A DNA stretch of 64,000 nucleotides, from contig NZ_JH947125.1 in assembly GCF_000302595.1 (NCBI RefSeq), positions 62,001-126,000 on the forward strand, written 5' to 3'. This DNA comes from Pedobacter arcticus A12 (lineage in GTDB: Bacteria; Bacteroidota; Bacteroidia; Sphingobacteriales; Sphingobacteriaceae). Position 1 is the stretch's first letter, and the number at the start of each line of letters is the position of its first letter. This document shows, in pieces, positions 7,132 to 16,050 of this stretch. The notes below the pieces were generated by a model. It was not told the DNA's origin. It saw only the letters and a program-made list of their open reading frames with translations, and searched no databases. The position numbers were made by a program, and so were the translations under genes.

Positions 7132-9630
7132 ATGAAATACCTATACATTTTTATCATTAGCCTTATTTTCAATGCTAATCTTTTTGCACAGTTTCCGGGA
7201 GCCAACTCGCAGAATACACTTGTCGGAAAAATCACGGCAACGGTAATTGATTCGGTAACCAAAAAACCAGTAGAATATGCTACGATAGCTTTGGGAAAAA
7301 CTGGCCAAACAAAATCCACAAATGGATCTTTAGCCGATGGAAAAGGATTTTTTAAAATCGAAAATGTTAAAGCTGGGAAATATCGTTTAACGGTTTCCTT
7401 TATTGGTTATAATACTAAAATTATTGATCCAGTAGAAACAACGTTATCTAAGCCAGATTTAAATTTAGGAGAGATTATTTTATCACCAAGCAACAAAATG
7501 CTGAACGAAGTTACGGTAACTGGACAGGCGAATCTCATCGAAAACAAGATTGACAAAATAGTTTATAATGCCGAAAAAGACGTGGCAATAGCCGGAGGGA
7601 ACTCTACAGACGTGTTGCGCAAAGTTCCTTTGCTTTCGGTTGATTATGATGGTAACCTTTCATTAAGAGGAAGCAATAATGTAAAGGTTTTAATCAACGG
7701 AAAACCATCAGGTACCATGGCTGGCAACATGGCAGATGCTTTAAAAGCTATTCCTGCAGATCAGATTAAAAGTGTAGAAGTTATCACTTCTCCCTCTGCC
7801 AAGTATGACGCTGAAGGAACATCAGGAATTGTTAACATCATCACAAAAAAAACAAATTTAGAAGGGATCAGTGGGTCTGTAAACGCCGGAGTGGGCACCA
7901 GACAGAACAGTGGAAACGCCAATCTGAATGTTAAAAAGGGACGTTTAACCTTGTCGGGGAATGCAGGTGGGTACTATTCTTGGCCACAAACATCAAAACT
8001 CGATTTTAATAAAACCAGCACAGATCAGTCTGTTATTTTAACACAAAAAGGTGAAAGCACTACAGAACGGCTTGCTACAAATGGTTCTTTAGGTGCCGAT
8101 TATGACATTAACAACTATAACTCTATCAGCTCTAGCTTAAAGCTGAATTGGTTCGAGTTTTCTATAGACGGGACTAATTTTAACAGTAATAAATTTGCAA
8201 ACATCCTTTCTCAGTTTAATAGAAATACGGATAATAAAACTAAAGTTATTGGTTATGACTGGAATAACGATTATACCCACAAGTTTAAAAAGGAGGGTCA
8301 AGAAATTTCTTTTGCCTTTCAGTTTACCAACAGTAACCTAGATAATAATTATAATTCTGATTTTCTTTTTCCAAGCGGTAGCGGTGTACGGGATTCTACG
8401 GAATTAGGCGTCAGCGACGCGGTAAACAAAGAGAAAACGTTTCAGATTGATTATACCCATCCATTTAAAAAGGTTATTTGGGAAGTGGGTGTGAAATCTA
8501 TATTAAGAGATATCACCAATGATTCTGGCGTAGATGTTTACTACCCGTCAACCAATACCACCACCAGTAATCCCAACAGGAATTATATTTATAACTATAA
8601 TCAGGATGTATATGCCGGTTACTCCACTTTTGGATTCACGTTGGCGAAAAAGTATGGCGTTAAGGCTGGTGTAAGGTTTGAAGGTACAAGTATCAACGGA
8701 AGTGCAAACAGCGCAAGTGTTATTCAGCCAATTGATAATGATTACCATAATGTTACGCCAAGTTTTGTGGTTTCCAGAAGTTTTAAAAACTTTCAAACTG
8801 TAAAGTTTAGCTATAACCAACGTATTCAAAGACCAAGTTTGTTCTATTTGAATCCTTTTAGAAATAGCTCTGACCCATTAAACGCAACCGAAGGTAACCC
8901 ACAATTGTCGCCAGAAATTTCTGATAATTTTGAACTGAATTATTCTACGTTTATTAAAACTACCATTATTAATGCTTCGGTTTACTACCGTAAAACTAAC
9001 GATGTTATTGAGAGTGTGGTGAGTAACTATACCACAGAAAGCGGAAAACCAGGCTCATTAACTACTTACCAAAACGTGGGTGCAAATAACTCATTTGGTT
9101 TTAACTTTTTTGGTTCCGTTAATCCGGTAAAACCACTTACTTTAAGAGCCAATTTAAATGTTAACTCGTATGATATTAAGTTGAATAGTCAGAATGCAGG
9201 TATTGCCGGGCAGAGCGATAAAACTTATTTCATGTACAACGCTTTCGCTAGCGCCACGTATTTATTCCCCAAAGGATTTACCTTAGAAACCTTTTTGATT
9301 ACCAATTCACCACGCCGTACTTTTCAGGGGAAAAACCCGTCATTCAATATGTGGAGTTTAGGCGTTAAAAAAGAACTATTCAACAAAAAAGGCAGCGTGG
9401 GTATCAGTATCATCGATCCATTTAATGAACGTAAAAACTTTAAAACAGAGATTAACACAGCAGATTTTACCCAACGTAGCAACTTCTCTATTCCCTTCCG
9501 TTCTGTAGGGGTTAATTTTAGCTGGAGGTTTGGATCATTGAAAGTAAGCAATAAGCCAAAAAGAGGTGTTAAAAATGATGACTTAAAGCAAGGCGAAAGT
9601 GGTGGGCAAGGTGGCAATATGGGTAATTAA
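7132..9630 (+). CDS. Outer-membrane beta-barrel receptor with carboxypeptidase-regulatory-like N-domain (TonB-dependent-receptor type)
   Basis: 832 residues. Signal peptide to about residue 20 (NANLFAQ), then a carboxypeptidase-regulatory-like beta-sandwich (about 33-110: TATVIDSVTKKPVEYATIAL, GKYRLTVSFIGYNT). A plug domain follows (about 120-235: VLRKVPLLSVDYDGNLSLRG, VKVLINGKP, IKSVEVITSPSAKYDAEG, GIVNIITKK). The remainder is a long C-terminal barrel. This order defines the outer-membrane beta-barrel family close to TonB-dependent receptors. The C-terminus is a Gly/Gln-rich tail (SGGQGGNMGN), not an aromatic, as often seen in this subfamily. No SusD-like partner is adjacent, so it is unlikely to be a glycan-uptake pair; siderophore, peptide or export-linked roles remain open. 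Confidence 0.85.
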   Translation: MKYLYIFIISLIFNANLFAQFPGANSQNTLVGKITATVIDSVTKKPVEYATIALGKTGQTKSTNGSLADGKGFFKIENVKAGKYRLTVSFIGYNTKIIDPVETTLSKPDLNLGEIILSPSNKMLNEVTVTGQANLIENKIDKIVYNAEKDVAIAGGNSTDVLRKVPLLSVDYDGNLSLRGSNNVKVLINGKPSGTMAGNMADALKAIPADQIKSVEVITSPSAKYDAEGTSGIVNIITKKTNLEGISGSVNAGVGTRQNSGNANLNVKKGRLTLSGNAGGYYSWPQTSKLDFNKTSTDQSVILTQKGESTTERLATNGSLGADYDINNYNSISSSLKLNWFEFSIDGTNFNSNKFANILSQFNRNTDNKTKVIGYDWNNDYTHKFKKEGQEISFAFQFTNSNLDNNYNSDFLFPSGSGVRDSTELGVSDAVNKEKTFQIDYTHPFKKVIWEVGVKSILRDITNDSGVDVYYPSTNTTTSNPNRNYIYNYNQDVYAGYSTFGFTLAKKYGVKAGVRFEGTSINGSANSASVIQPIDNDYHNVTPSFVVSRSFKNFQTVKFSYNQRIQRPSLFYLNPFRNSSDPLNATEGNPQLSPEISDNFELNYSTFIKTTIINASVYYRKTNDVIESVVSNYTTESGKPGSLTTYQNVGANNSFGFNFFGSVNPVKPLTLRANLNVNSYDIKLNSQNAGIAGQSDKTYFMYNAFASATYLFPKGFTLETFLITNSPRRTFQGKNPSFNMWSLGVKKELFNKKGSVGISIIDPFNERKNFKTEINTADFTQRSNFSIPFRSVGVNFSWRFGSLKVSNKPKRGVKNDDLKQGESGGQGGNMGN

Positions 9631-9728
9631 AAGCTTTTGCTAATTACCATTCCAAATTATTGAGCGACAGGTTTTCTTTACATGGAGAGCCTGTTGTTTT
9701 GTTTTTAGGTAGTTTAAGAATAATAACT

Positions 9729-9807
9729 TGGGCGTTCGAGCGGGCTTTTCGTTGCAATCTTTTTGTGAAAAACAAAAAGGATTTTCACTGCAATCCCTAA
9801 CCGCAAA
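9729..9807 (+). repeat. Dispersed intergenic repeat, copy B (compact form)
   Basis: The shortest copy (79 bases), running GGGCGTTCGAGCGGGC ... CCCTAACCGCAAAA. Its centre is a hairpin ATCTTTTTG / CAAAAAGGAT with a 7-base loop and no insert. Orientation is opposite to copy A, 8.8 kb away. It lies in the 374-base gap 9631-10004, which otherwise holds only the argH promoter region. Confidence 0.8.
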
Positions 9808-9967
9808 ATCTTTGTAGATTCAAAAGCACTGGCGCAGTAACGATTTTTTAGTTTCAATAAAACTTAGTTTTAAACTTCAAATTCTCCTTGAAAAAGAAGC
9901 CGCAAGCAGAAAATCTTTGGTGACACCACAAATCAATAATTCAATTATACCAAGCTTTATAAAAAGT

Positions 9968-9975
9968 TATATTTG
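9968..9975 (+). promoter_or_regulatory. Putative -7 box of argH
   Basis: TATATTTG matches the Bacteroidota TAnnTTTG -7 consensus exactly and lies 29 bases before the argH ATG. I do not see a clear TTTG -33 element at the right distance. Confidence 0.5.
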
Positions 9976-10004
9976 CAGGCAAATCTTAAAAAGCAAATAG
10001 CAAT

Positions 10005-11336
10005 ATGAAACTTTGGCAAAAAGAAACATCCACAAATCAACAAGTAGATACTTTTACGGTAGGACAAGATAGAGAGATGGACTTGTTTTTAGCAGGCTTT
10101 GATGTTTTGGGCTCTTTGGCACATACGCAAATGTTAGAAAGTATAGGTTTAATGAGTGCCGATGATTTAAAGGAAATTCAAAAGGAACTAAAGAATATCT
10201 ACAAACAGATTCAGGACGGTGACTTTAAGATTGAGGATGGTGTAGAAGATGTGCACTCGCAAGTGGAAATGCTGCTTACTCAAAAACTTGGAGAAGCTGG
10301 TAAAAAAATTCACAGTGGCCGTTCCCGTAACGATCAGGTTTTAGTAGATCTAAAGCTGTTTTTCCGTAGTCAGATTCAAGAAATGGTGGTTTCTGTACAA
10401 GAACTTTTTAGCCTCTTAAAGGAACTAGCAGAACAACATAAAGAGAAATTGATGCCTGGTTATACGCATTTGCAAATCGCCATGCCTTCATCTTTTGGGT
10501 TATGGTTTGGTGCTTACGCCGAAAGTTTGGTAGATGATTTAGAACTGATGCTTGCAACCTATAAAATCTGCAATAAAAACCCATTGGGTTCGGCTGCGGG
10601 TTACGGTTCGTCCTTCCCTTTAAACCGCACCATGACTACCGAATTATTAGGTTTTAAAACCTTAAACTATAATGTAGTATACGCACAAATGGGACGCGGG
10701 AAAACAGAGCGGATTCTATCGCAGGCCATGTCTTCTATAGCAGCAACGCTTAACAAAATGGCTATGGATGCTTGCTTATTCATGAATCAAAACTTCGGTT
10801 TTATCTCCTTTCCGGATGAGCTAACTACAGGCAGTAGCATTATGCCACATAAAAAGAACCCAGATGTTTGGGAGCTAATCCGCGGGCGTACCAATCAATT
10901 GCAAGCCTTGCCAAATCAGATTATGTTGCTAACTACCAATTTGCCATCGGGCTATCACCGCGATATGCAATTGCAAAAAGAGACATTGTTTCCTGCTTTT
11001 CAAAGCTTAATGGCATGTTTAGATATGACTAAGCTGATGCTGAGAAACATTCGTATTAAAGACAATATTCTTGACGATCCTAAATATCAATACCTGTTTT
11101 CTGTAGAAGAAGTTAATAAACTGGTTTTGGCGGGATCTCCGTTTAGAGAGGCTTACAAAAAGGTAGGTATGGATATAGAAGCCGGTAATTTTGGAGGGCA
11201 TTACGAGATCAACCATACCCATGAAGGAAGTATTGGTAGCTTAAATTTAGAAGAAGTTAGCCAAATGATGGAAAAAGTGATCAGCGAGTTTGGTTTTAAC
11301 GAGGTAGAAAAGGCAATAAAAGACCTATTGGCATAA
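10005..11336 (+). CDS. argH: Argininosuccinate lyase
   Basis: 443 residues, near the family length of about 450-460. Splits argininosuccinate into arginine and fumarate, the last step of arginine synthesis. The family signature GSSIMPHKKNPD is present (near residue 280), containing the catalytic serine loop. Also visible are the HSGRSRNDQV stretch near residue 105 and the PGYTHLQIAMPSSFG region with the catalytic His near 155. The N-terminus (MKLWQKE) fits the common family start, and the ATG follows an A-rich leader typical of this phylum. It stands alone here: no argG or other arginine genes are in the window, unlike the clustered layout in many relatives. Confidence 0.96.
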   Translation: MKLWQKETSTNQQVDTFTVGQDREMDLFLAGFDVLGSLAHTQMLESIGLMSADDLKEIQKELKNIYKQIQDGDFKIEDGVEDVHSQVEMLLTQKLGEAGKKIHSGRSRNDQVLVDLKLFFRSQIQEMVVSVQELFSLLKELAEQHKEKLMPGYTHLQIAMPSSFGLWFGAYAESLVDDLELMLATYKICNKNPLGSAAGYGSSFPLNRTMTTELLGFKTLNYNVVYAQMGRGKTERILSQAMSSIAATLNKMAMDACLFMNQNFGFISFPDELTTGSSIMPHKKNPDVWELIRGRTNQLQALPNQIMLLTTNLPSGYHRDMQLQKETLFPAFQSLMACLDMTKLMLRNIRIKDNILDDPKYQYLFSVEEVNKLVLAGSPFREAYKKVGMDIEAGNFGGHYEINHTHEGSIGSLNLEEVSQMMEKVISEFGFNEVEKAIKDLLA

Positions 11337-11511
11337 GATATTTTGGAGCTATAGTCAATAAAATTATTTTACACAATGATGAATAGCCTCGGTTTTATAT
11401 GACTGATTTCATGTAACTCATTTGTACACTGCAAATATGGTCTTAAACATACTGAGGCAGTACATCGTCAATTATTTAGAATATTTCTAAATTAGTAAAA
11501 ACAGTCATCAA

Positions 11512-11545
11512 ATTGTCAGCCACACGGTAAATAATTATACTTTTG
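11512..11545 (+). promoter_or_regulatory. Putative promoter of the act-cox operon
   Basis: A -7 box TACTTTTG (11538-11545, exact TAnnTTTG) with an ATTG at 11512-11515 as a weak -33 element, 22 bases apart. The -7 box ends 82 bases before the actA start codon. The gap 11337-11627 holds no gene. Confidence 0.5.
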
Positions 11546-11627
11546 TGATTCCAAAATGGGACGGTTGTGTTTAATCGTCAACATTTGAACAGTATTAATA
11601 ATTTAATTTTTGTATAACAAACTCAAT

Positions 11628-12971
11628 ATGAGAAACTTCTCATCTCATTTTAGAAGCTTTTTAAAGCCTTTAGCCCTGGCGACTGTCATCGCAATAAGTG
11701 CTATTAATTTAACTTTTGCTCAGGAAGCTCCTGCAGATTCTGCTGCAACTGCTGCTCCGGCTGGTGCAGCTGGTGGAGGTCCGTCGGGAGATGCCACTGC
11801 GGGTGAAGCATTGTTTAAGTCAAATTGTGGTGCTTGTCACGCAATAGACAAACGTGTTTTAGGTCCAGCTTTAGCAGGAATTAACGAAAAGCAAAGTAAC
11901 GAATGGTTGCACAAGTGGATTAAAAACTCTTCAGATCTAATCGCTTCTGGTGATAAGGACGCTGTTGCGATTTTTGAAGAGTACAACAAGGTAGCGATGC
12001 CAGGTTTTCCTCAGCTTAGCGATACAGACGTTGACGATATTTTAACCTACATCAAAGATGCTGGTGCTAAAAAAGCGGCGCCTGTTGCAGGTGTGGCAGA
12101 AGGAGCAGCTCCAGCAGATACCGGCGTAAGTAGTTTCATGATTATCGGGCTGATTGCCGTTGTTTTAATCGCATTCTTAGTGATTGTGGTTTTAAACAGA
12201 GTGATTGGTACGTTAGAGCGTCTGTTGGTTAAAAAAGAAGACGAAATTGATGCAAATGACGATGAAGAAGGTGAAGGGAAAGACAGATTAGCCGTTGTTA
12301 AGAAACTCGCTAAAAACAAGAAATTTGTTTTCTTCGTTGTACTAGCATTGCTGATTACCTTAGGTTCTTTTGGTTACATGGATTTATGGAATACCGGTGT
12401 TCAAACAGGTTACCAGCCAGTACAGCCAATTAAATTCTCTCACCAGTTACACGCAGGTACAAATCAGATTGAATGTCAGTACTGCCACTCGGGTGCTTGG
12501 AAGTCTAAAAACGCAACAATTCCGTCTTTAAACGTTTGTATGAACTGTCATAAGTATGTACAGGCAACAGATAAATATAACGGTGAAATTTCTCCAGAAA
12601 TCCAAAAGATTTATACTGCTTTAGATTACAATCCAGAGACTCAGAAATACGGAACAAATACGCGTCCTATTGAATGGGTTAGAATTCATAACCTTCCAGA
12701 TTTGGCTTATTTCAACCACTCGCAACACGTAAAAGTTGCAGGTATTGACTGTCAAAAATGTCACGGCCCTATTCAGGAAATGGCAGAAGTTTATCAATAT
12801 TCTCCTTTAACCATGAAGTGGTGTATCAACTGCCATAAAGAAACAGAGGTTAATTCAAAAGGTAACGCTTATTACGATAAAGTAATTGCGGCACACGATC
12901 AGATCAAAAAAGGAGAAAAAGTGACAGCAGCGGTGTTGGGTGGTTTAGAGTGCGGAAAGTGTCATTATTAA
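11628..12971 (+). CDS. actA: Alternative complex III subunit ActA, hexaheme c-type cytochrome
   Basis: ATG 11628 (MRNFSSHFRS) is preferred to an in-frame TTG at 11610, because a signal peptide ending at LTFAQ begins there. 447 residues. Six CxxCH heme sites: CGACH at 67, then CQYCH 283, CMNCH 304, CQKCH 375, CINCH 399 and CGKCH 442. Layout: a mono-heme cytochrome domain (about 55-145) after an Ala/Gly/Pro-rich linker, a membrane helix (about 165-190), a charged loop, a second helix (about 230-250), then the periplasmic pentaheme domain. The pentaheme part is the ActA core that passes electrons within the quinol:electron-acceptor oxidoreductase; the extra N-terminal mono-heme domain may contact the oxidase. 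First gene of the operon. Confidence 0.92.
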   Translation: MRNFSSHFRSFLKPLALATVIAISAINLTFAQEAPADSAATAAPAGAAGGGPSGDATAGEALFKSNCGACHAIDKRVLGPALAGINEKQSNEWLHKWIKNSSDLIASGDKDAVAIFEEYNKVAMPGFPQLSDTDVDDILTYIKDAGAKKAAPVAGVAEGAAPADTGVSSFMIIGLIAVVLIAFLVIVVLNRVIGTLERLLVKKEDEIDANDDEEGEGKDRLAVVKKLAKNKKFVFFVVLALLITLGSFGYMDLWNTGVQTGYQPVQPIKFSHQLHAGTNQIECQYCHSGAWKSKNATIPSLNVCMNCHKYVQATDKYNGEISPEIQKIYTALDYNPETQKYGTNTRPIEWVRIHNLPDLAYFNHSQHVKVAGIDCQKCHGPIQEMAEVYQYSPLTMKWCINCHKETEVNSKGNAYYDKVIAAHDQIKKGEKVTAAVLGGLECGKCHY

Positions 12972-13009
12972 TAATTAGCAATAAACAATTACAGTCTTAT
13001 ATAGCTTAA

Positions 13010-16000
13010 ATGGAAAGCACAAAGAAATATTGGAAAGGTTTAGAGGAAGTAAATAATACTCCTGAATTCGCTGAACACAGTAAAAACGAATTTGCCGAGC
13101 CGATTCCTGTAGAAGAACTATTAGAAGGTAGCGGATTAAATTCTGTGGCTCCTCGTAGAGATTTTTTAAAGGCCATGGGTTTTGGATTAGGAGCGGTAAG
13201 TTTAGCAGCGTGTAATGTTGCACCAGTTCAAAAATCTATCCCTTACTTAATTAAGCCAGAAGAAGTAACTCCAGGTATTCCTAACTACTATTCTTCGAGT
13301 TATAAAGGTGGTAGCATCTTGGTAAAGACCAGAGAAGGTCGCCCAATCAAAATAGAAGGAAACCCATCTTGCTTAATTAATCAAGGTGGTTTAAATGGCC
13401 AGGCGCAAGCGGCGGTTTTAGACCTTTATGATATATCTAAATTAAAAGGACCTTTAAAAGGCGGTGCGGAATATTCTTGGGATGATGTTGATACATATGT
13501 AAAACGTCAGCTTTCAAAAGTACAGGCTTCTGGTAAAGTAATCGCTCTGGTTTCTTCAACAGTTAACAGCCCGTCAACTAAAGCAGTAATTGCCGAATTC
13601 TCTTCACAATATCCAGCTACTAAGCAGGTAACAGTTGATGCGGTATCTTACTCAGGTATCATCAAAGCAAACGAAGCAAATTTTGGTAAAGCAGTTTTGC
13701 CACAATATCGTTTTGATAAAGCAAGTGTAATTGTAAGTTTCGGTGCAGATTTCTTAGGAACTTGGATTTCTCCAACACAGTTCACTAAACAATACGTAAG
13801 TAACCGTAGCATGGCATCTCTTAACCAAAAGAAAATGTCCAGACATATCCAGTTTGAAACTGGATTAAGCATGACGGGAACAAATGCAGATTCAAGAATT
13901 GCTATTAAGCCATCAGAAGAGGGCGCTGCAATTTTAAGTTTATATGCAGAATTAACTGGAACAGCGGTAAATGGTGCAAGTTTAAGCAACAATAATCCTG
14001 CTTCAGCAGCCATCAAATTAACAGCAAAGGAATTACTAGCAGCAAAAGGTTCGGCTTTAGTAATCTCTGGTTCAAACAGTATAGCTACACAAAGTGTAGT
14101 AAATGCAATCAACAGTTTCTTAGGAAGCTACGGAACAACAATCGATTTAGATAACCCATCTTATCAGTTTGCTGGTAAAGACGAAGACCTAACGATGCTT
14201 TTAGCAGATATGAAAGCTGGAAGAGTAGGAGCGGTTCTATTTTTAGATGCAAACCCAGTTTACAATCATCCGTCAGCTAAAGATTTTGCAGAGGCACTTA
14301 AGAAAGTTGATTTAACTGTTTCTTTCGCTGATAGGGCAGATGAAACAGCTTCTTTATGTAACGTAATTGCACCAAACCATAATTTCTTAGAAGCTTGGGG
14401 CGATGAAAACGCAATAGAAGGTTACTACACTTTAGTACAGCCAACTATTAACCCAATTTACAATACCCGCCAGGCGGAGTTAAGCTTATTAGTTTGGGCT
14501 AACTATCCAAACCAAGATTACTACGCTTTTGTTAGAAGCAACTGGGAAAAGTCAGTTTTAGGATTGACAGGTAAAAAGTGGGATGATGTTTTACAGGCTG
14601 GCTTTGTAGCTTTACCCGCTAAAGCAGCCGGAACTTATTCTTTCAACGGCGCAATTGATGCTAACGAAGTATTAAAACAAGGTAAAGCATTAGCTAAAGA
14701 TATTGAATTACATATTTATGAGTCGGTTGCAGTAGGTTCTGGAGCGCAAGCTAATAACCCATTGTTACAAGAAATGCCAGATCCGGTATCTAAAGTAACT
14801 TGGGACAATTACGCAGCCATTAACCCAAAATTTGCTGAGTCTTTAGGAATTAGACAATTTGATATTGTAACTGTAAAAACAGATAAATACAGTGTTGACT
14901 TACCAGTAATTCACCAACCAGGACAAGCGCAAGGAACAGTTTCTGTTGCGGTTGGTTATGGTAGAACAAAAGCCGGTAAAGTAGGTGATGGTGTTGGACA
15001 AAACGTTTATCCATTTATTACTTATAACCAAGGTACTGCGAATTTTGTAAGTACAGTAACGGTTAGTAACACCGGTAGAAGAGATGAGTTAGCTTTAACG
15101 CAAACCCACCAAACAATCGAAGGTAGAAACATCATCCGCGAAGCAACTTTTGCAGAATACAAAAAGGATCCTGCACACGGAAGCGGTAATAACGACGAGA
15201 AACATCCAACTTACGATCTTTGGGGTAAATACGATCAGCCAGGACACAACTGGGTAATGGCGATTGACCTTAACGCTTGTACAGGTTGTGGTGCCTGTAT
15301 CGTTGCTTGTAACACAGAGAATAATGTTCCTGTTGTAGGTAAAGATGAAGTTCGCCGTCGTAGAGAGATGCATTGGATCCGTATCGATAGGTATTATACT
15401 TTCCAAGAAGACGGAAAGAATTTGACCGAAGAACACGAGATTGTTGATATGCAGGGAAGCATGGAAAATGTTTCTGTTGTTCACCAACCAATGATGTGCC
15501 AGCACTGTGAGCATGCACCTTGCGAAACAGTTTGTCCGGTTTTAGCAACTGTACACTCAAACGAAGGCTTAAACCACATGGCTTATAACCGTTGTGTAGG
15601 TACAAGATATTGTGCAAATAACTGTCCATACAAAGTACGTCGTTTCAACTGGTTCAATTACTGGAATGATTCACGTTTCGATAATTACTTAAATAATGAG
15701 TTTACACAGTTGGTATTAAATCCAGACGTTACTACACGTTCTCGTGGTGTAATGGAGAAGTGCTCAATGTGTATACAACGTATTCAAGCAGGTAAGTTAG
15801 AAGCTAAGATGGATAAGCGAGTATTAGCAGACGGAGATGTAAAAGTTGCCTGTCAGCAAACTTGTCCAGCTAATGCAATCGTATTCGGAGATGCAAATGA
15901 TCCTAATTCTGAGGTGTCAAAAGCGTTAAAGAACGAAAGAACTTACTACGTATTAGAAGAATTAAACGTACAGCCAGGAGTTGGTTATATGACTAAAATT

Positions 16001-16027
16001 ACTAATACAGGATCTCAAGAAGCTTAA
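13010..16027 (+). CDS. actB: Alternative complex III subunit ActB, iron-sulfur protein with molybdopterin-oxidoreductase-like domain
   Basis: 1005 residues, a fusion of a molybdopterin-oxidoreductase-like N-terminal part (about 40-700) and a ferredoxin-like C-terminal part (about 740-980). An internal twin-arginine plus lipobox signal (RRDFLKAMGFGLGAVSLAAC) suggests folded export and lipid anchoring. The cluster-binding cysteines are in four groups: CTGCGACIVAC, CQHCEHAPCETVC, CVGTRYCANNC and CSMCIQ...CQQTC, fitting three 4Fe-4S and one 3Fe-4S cluster as described for ActB. The large domain in this family holds no molybdenum cofactor. It relays electrons from menaquinol oxidation at ActC towards the hemes. 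It starts 38 bases after actA. Confidence 0.95.
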   Translation: MESTKKYWKGLEEVNNTPEFAEHSKNEFAEPIPVEELLEGSGLNSVAPRRDFLKAMGFGLGAVSLAACNVAPVQKSIPYLIKPEEVTPGIPNYYSSSYKGGSILVKTREGRPIKIEGNPSCLINQGGLNGQAQAAVLDLYDISKLKGPLKGGAEYSWDDVDTYVKRQLSKVQASGKVIALVSSTVNSPSTKAVIAEFSSQYPATKQVTVDAVSYSGIIKANEANFGKAVLPQYRFDKASVIVSFGADFLGTWISPTQFTKQYVSNRSMASLNQKKMSRHIQFETGLSMTGTNADSRIAIKPSEEGAAILSLYAELTGTAVNGASLSNNNPASAAIKLTAKELLAAKGSALVISGSNSIATQSVVNAINSFLGSYGTTIDLDNPSYQFAGKDEDLTMLLADMKAGRVGAVLFLDANPVYNHPSAKDFAEALKKVDLTVSFADRADETASLCNVIAPNHNFLEAWGDENAIEGYYTLVQPTINPIYNTRQAELSLLVWANYPNQDYYAFVRSNWEKSVLGLTGKKWDDVLQAGFVALPAKAAGTYSFNGAIDANEVLKQGKALAKDIELHIYESVAVGSGAQANNPLLQEMPDPVSKVTWDNYAAINPKFAESLGIRQFDIVTVKTDKYSVDLPVIHQPGQAQGTVSVAVGYGRTKAGKVGDGVGQNVYPFITYNQGTANFVSTVTVSNTGRRDELALTQTHQTIEGRNIIREATFAEYKKDPAHGSGNNDEKHPTYDLWGKYDQPGHNWVMAIDLNACTGCGACIVACNTENNVPVVGKDEVRRRREMHWIRIDRYYTFQEDGKNLTEEHEIVDMQGSMENVSVVHQPMMCQHCEHAPCETVCPVLATVHSNEGLNHMAYNRCVGTRYCANNCPYKVRRFNWFNYWNDSRFDNYLNNEFTQLVLNPDVTTRSRGVMEKCSMCIQRIQAGKLEAKMDKRVLADGDVKVACQQTCPANAIVFGDANDPNSEVSKALKNERTYYVLEELNVQPGVGYMTKITNTGSQEA

Positions 16028-16050
16028 TATTTAAAAATATAATTTAAGAT

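Noticed and set aside
13648-15629. Long antisense ORFs within actB
   Set aside because: Explained by codon usage of the real gene; translations have low-complexity composition and no motifs.
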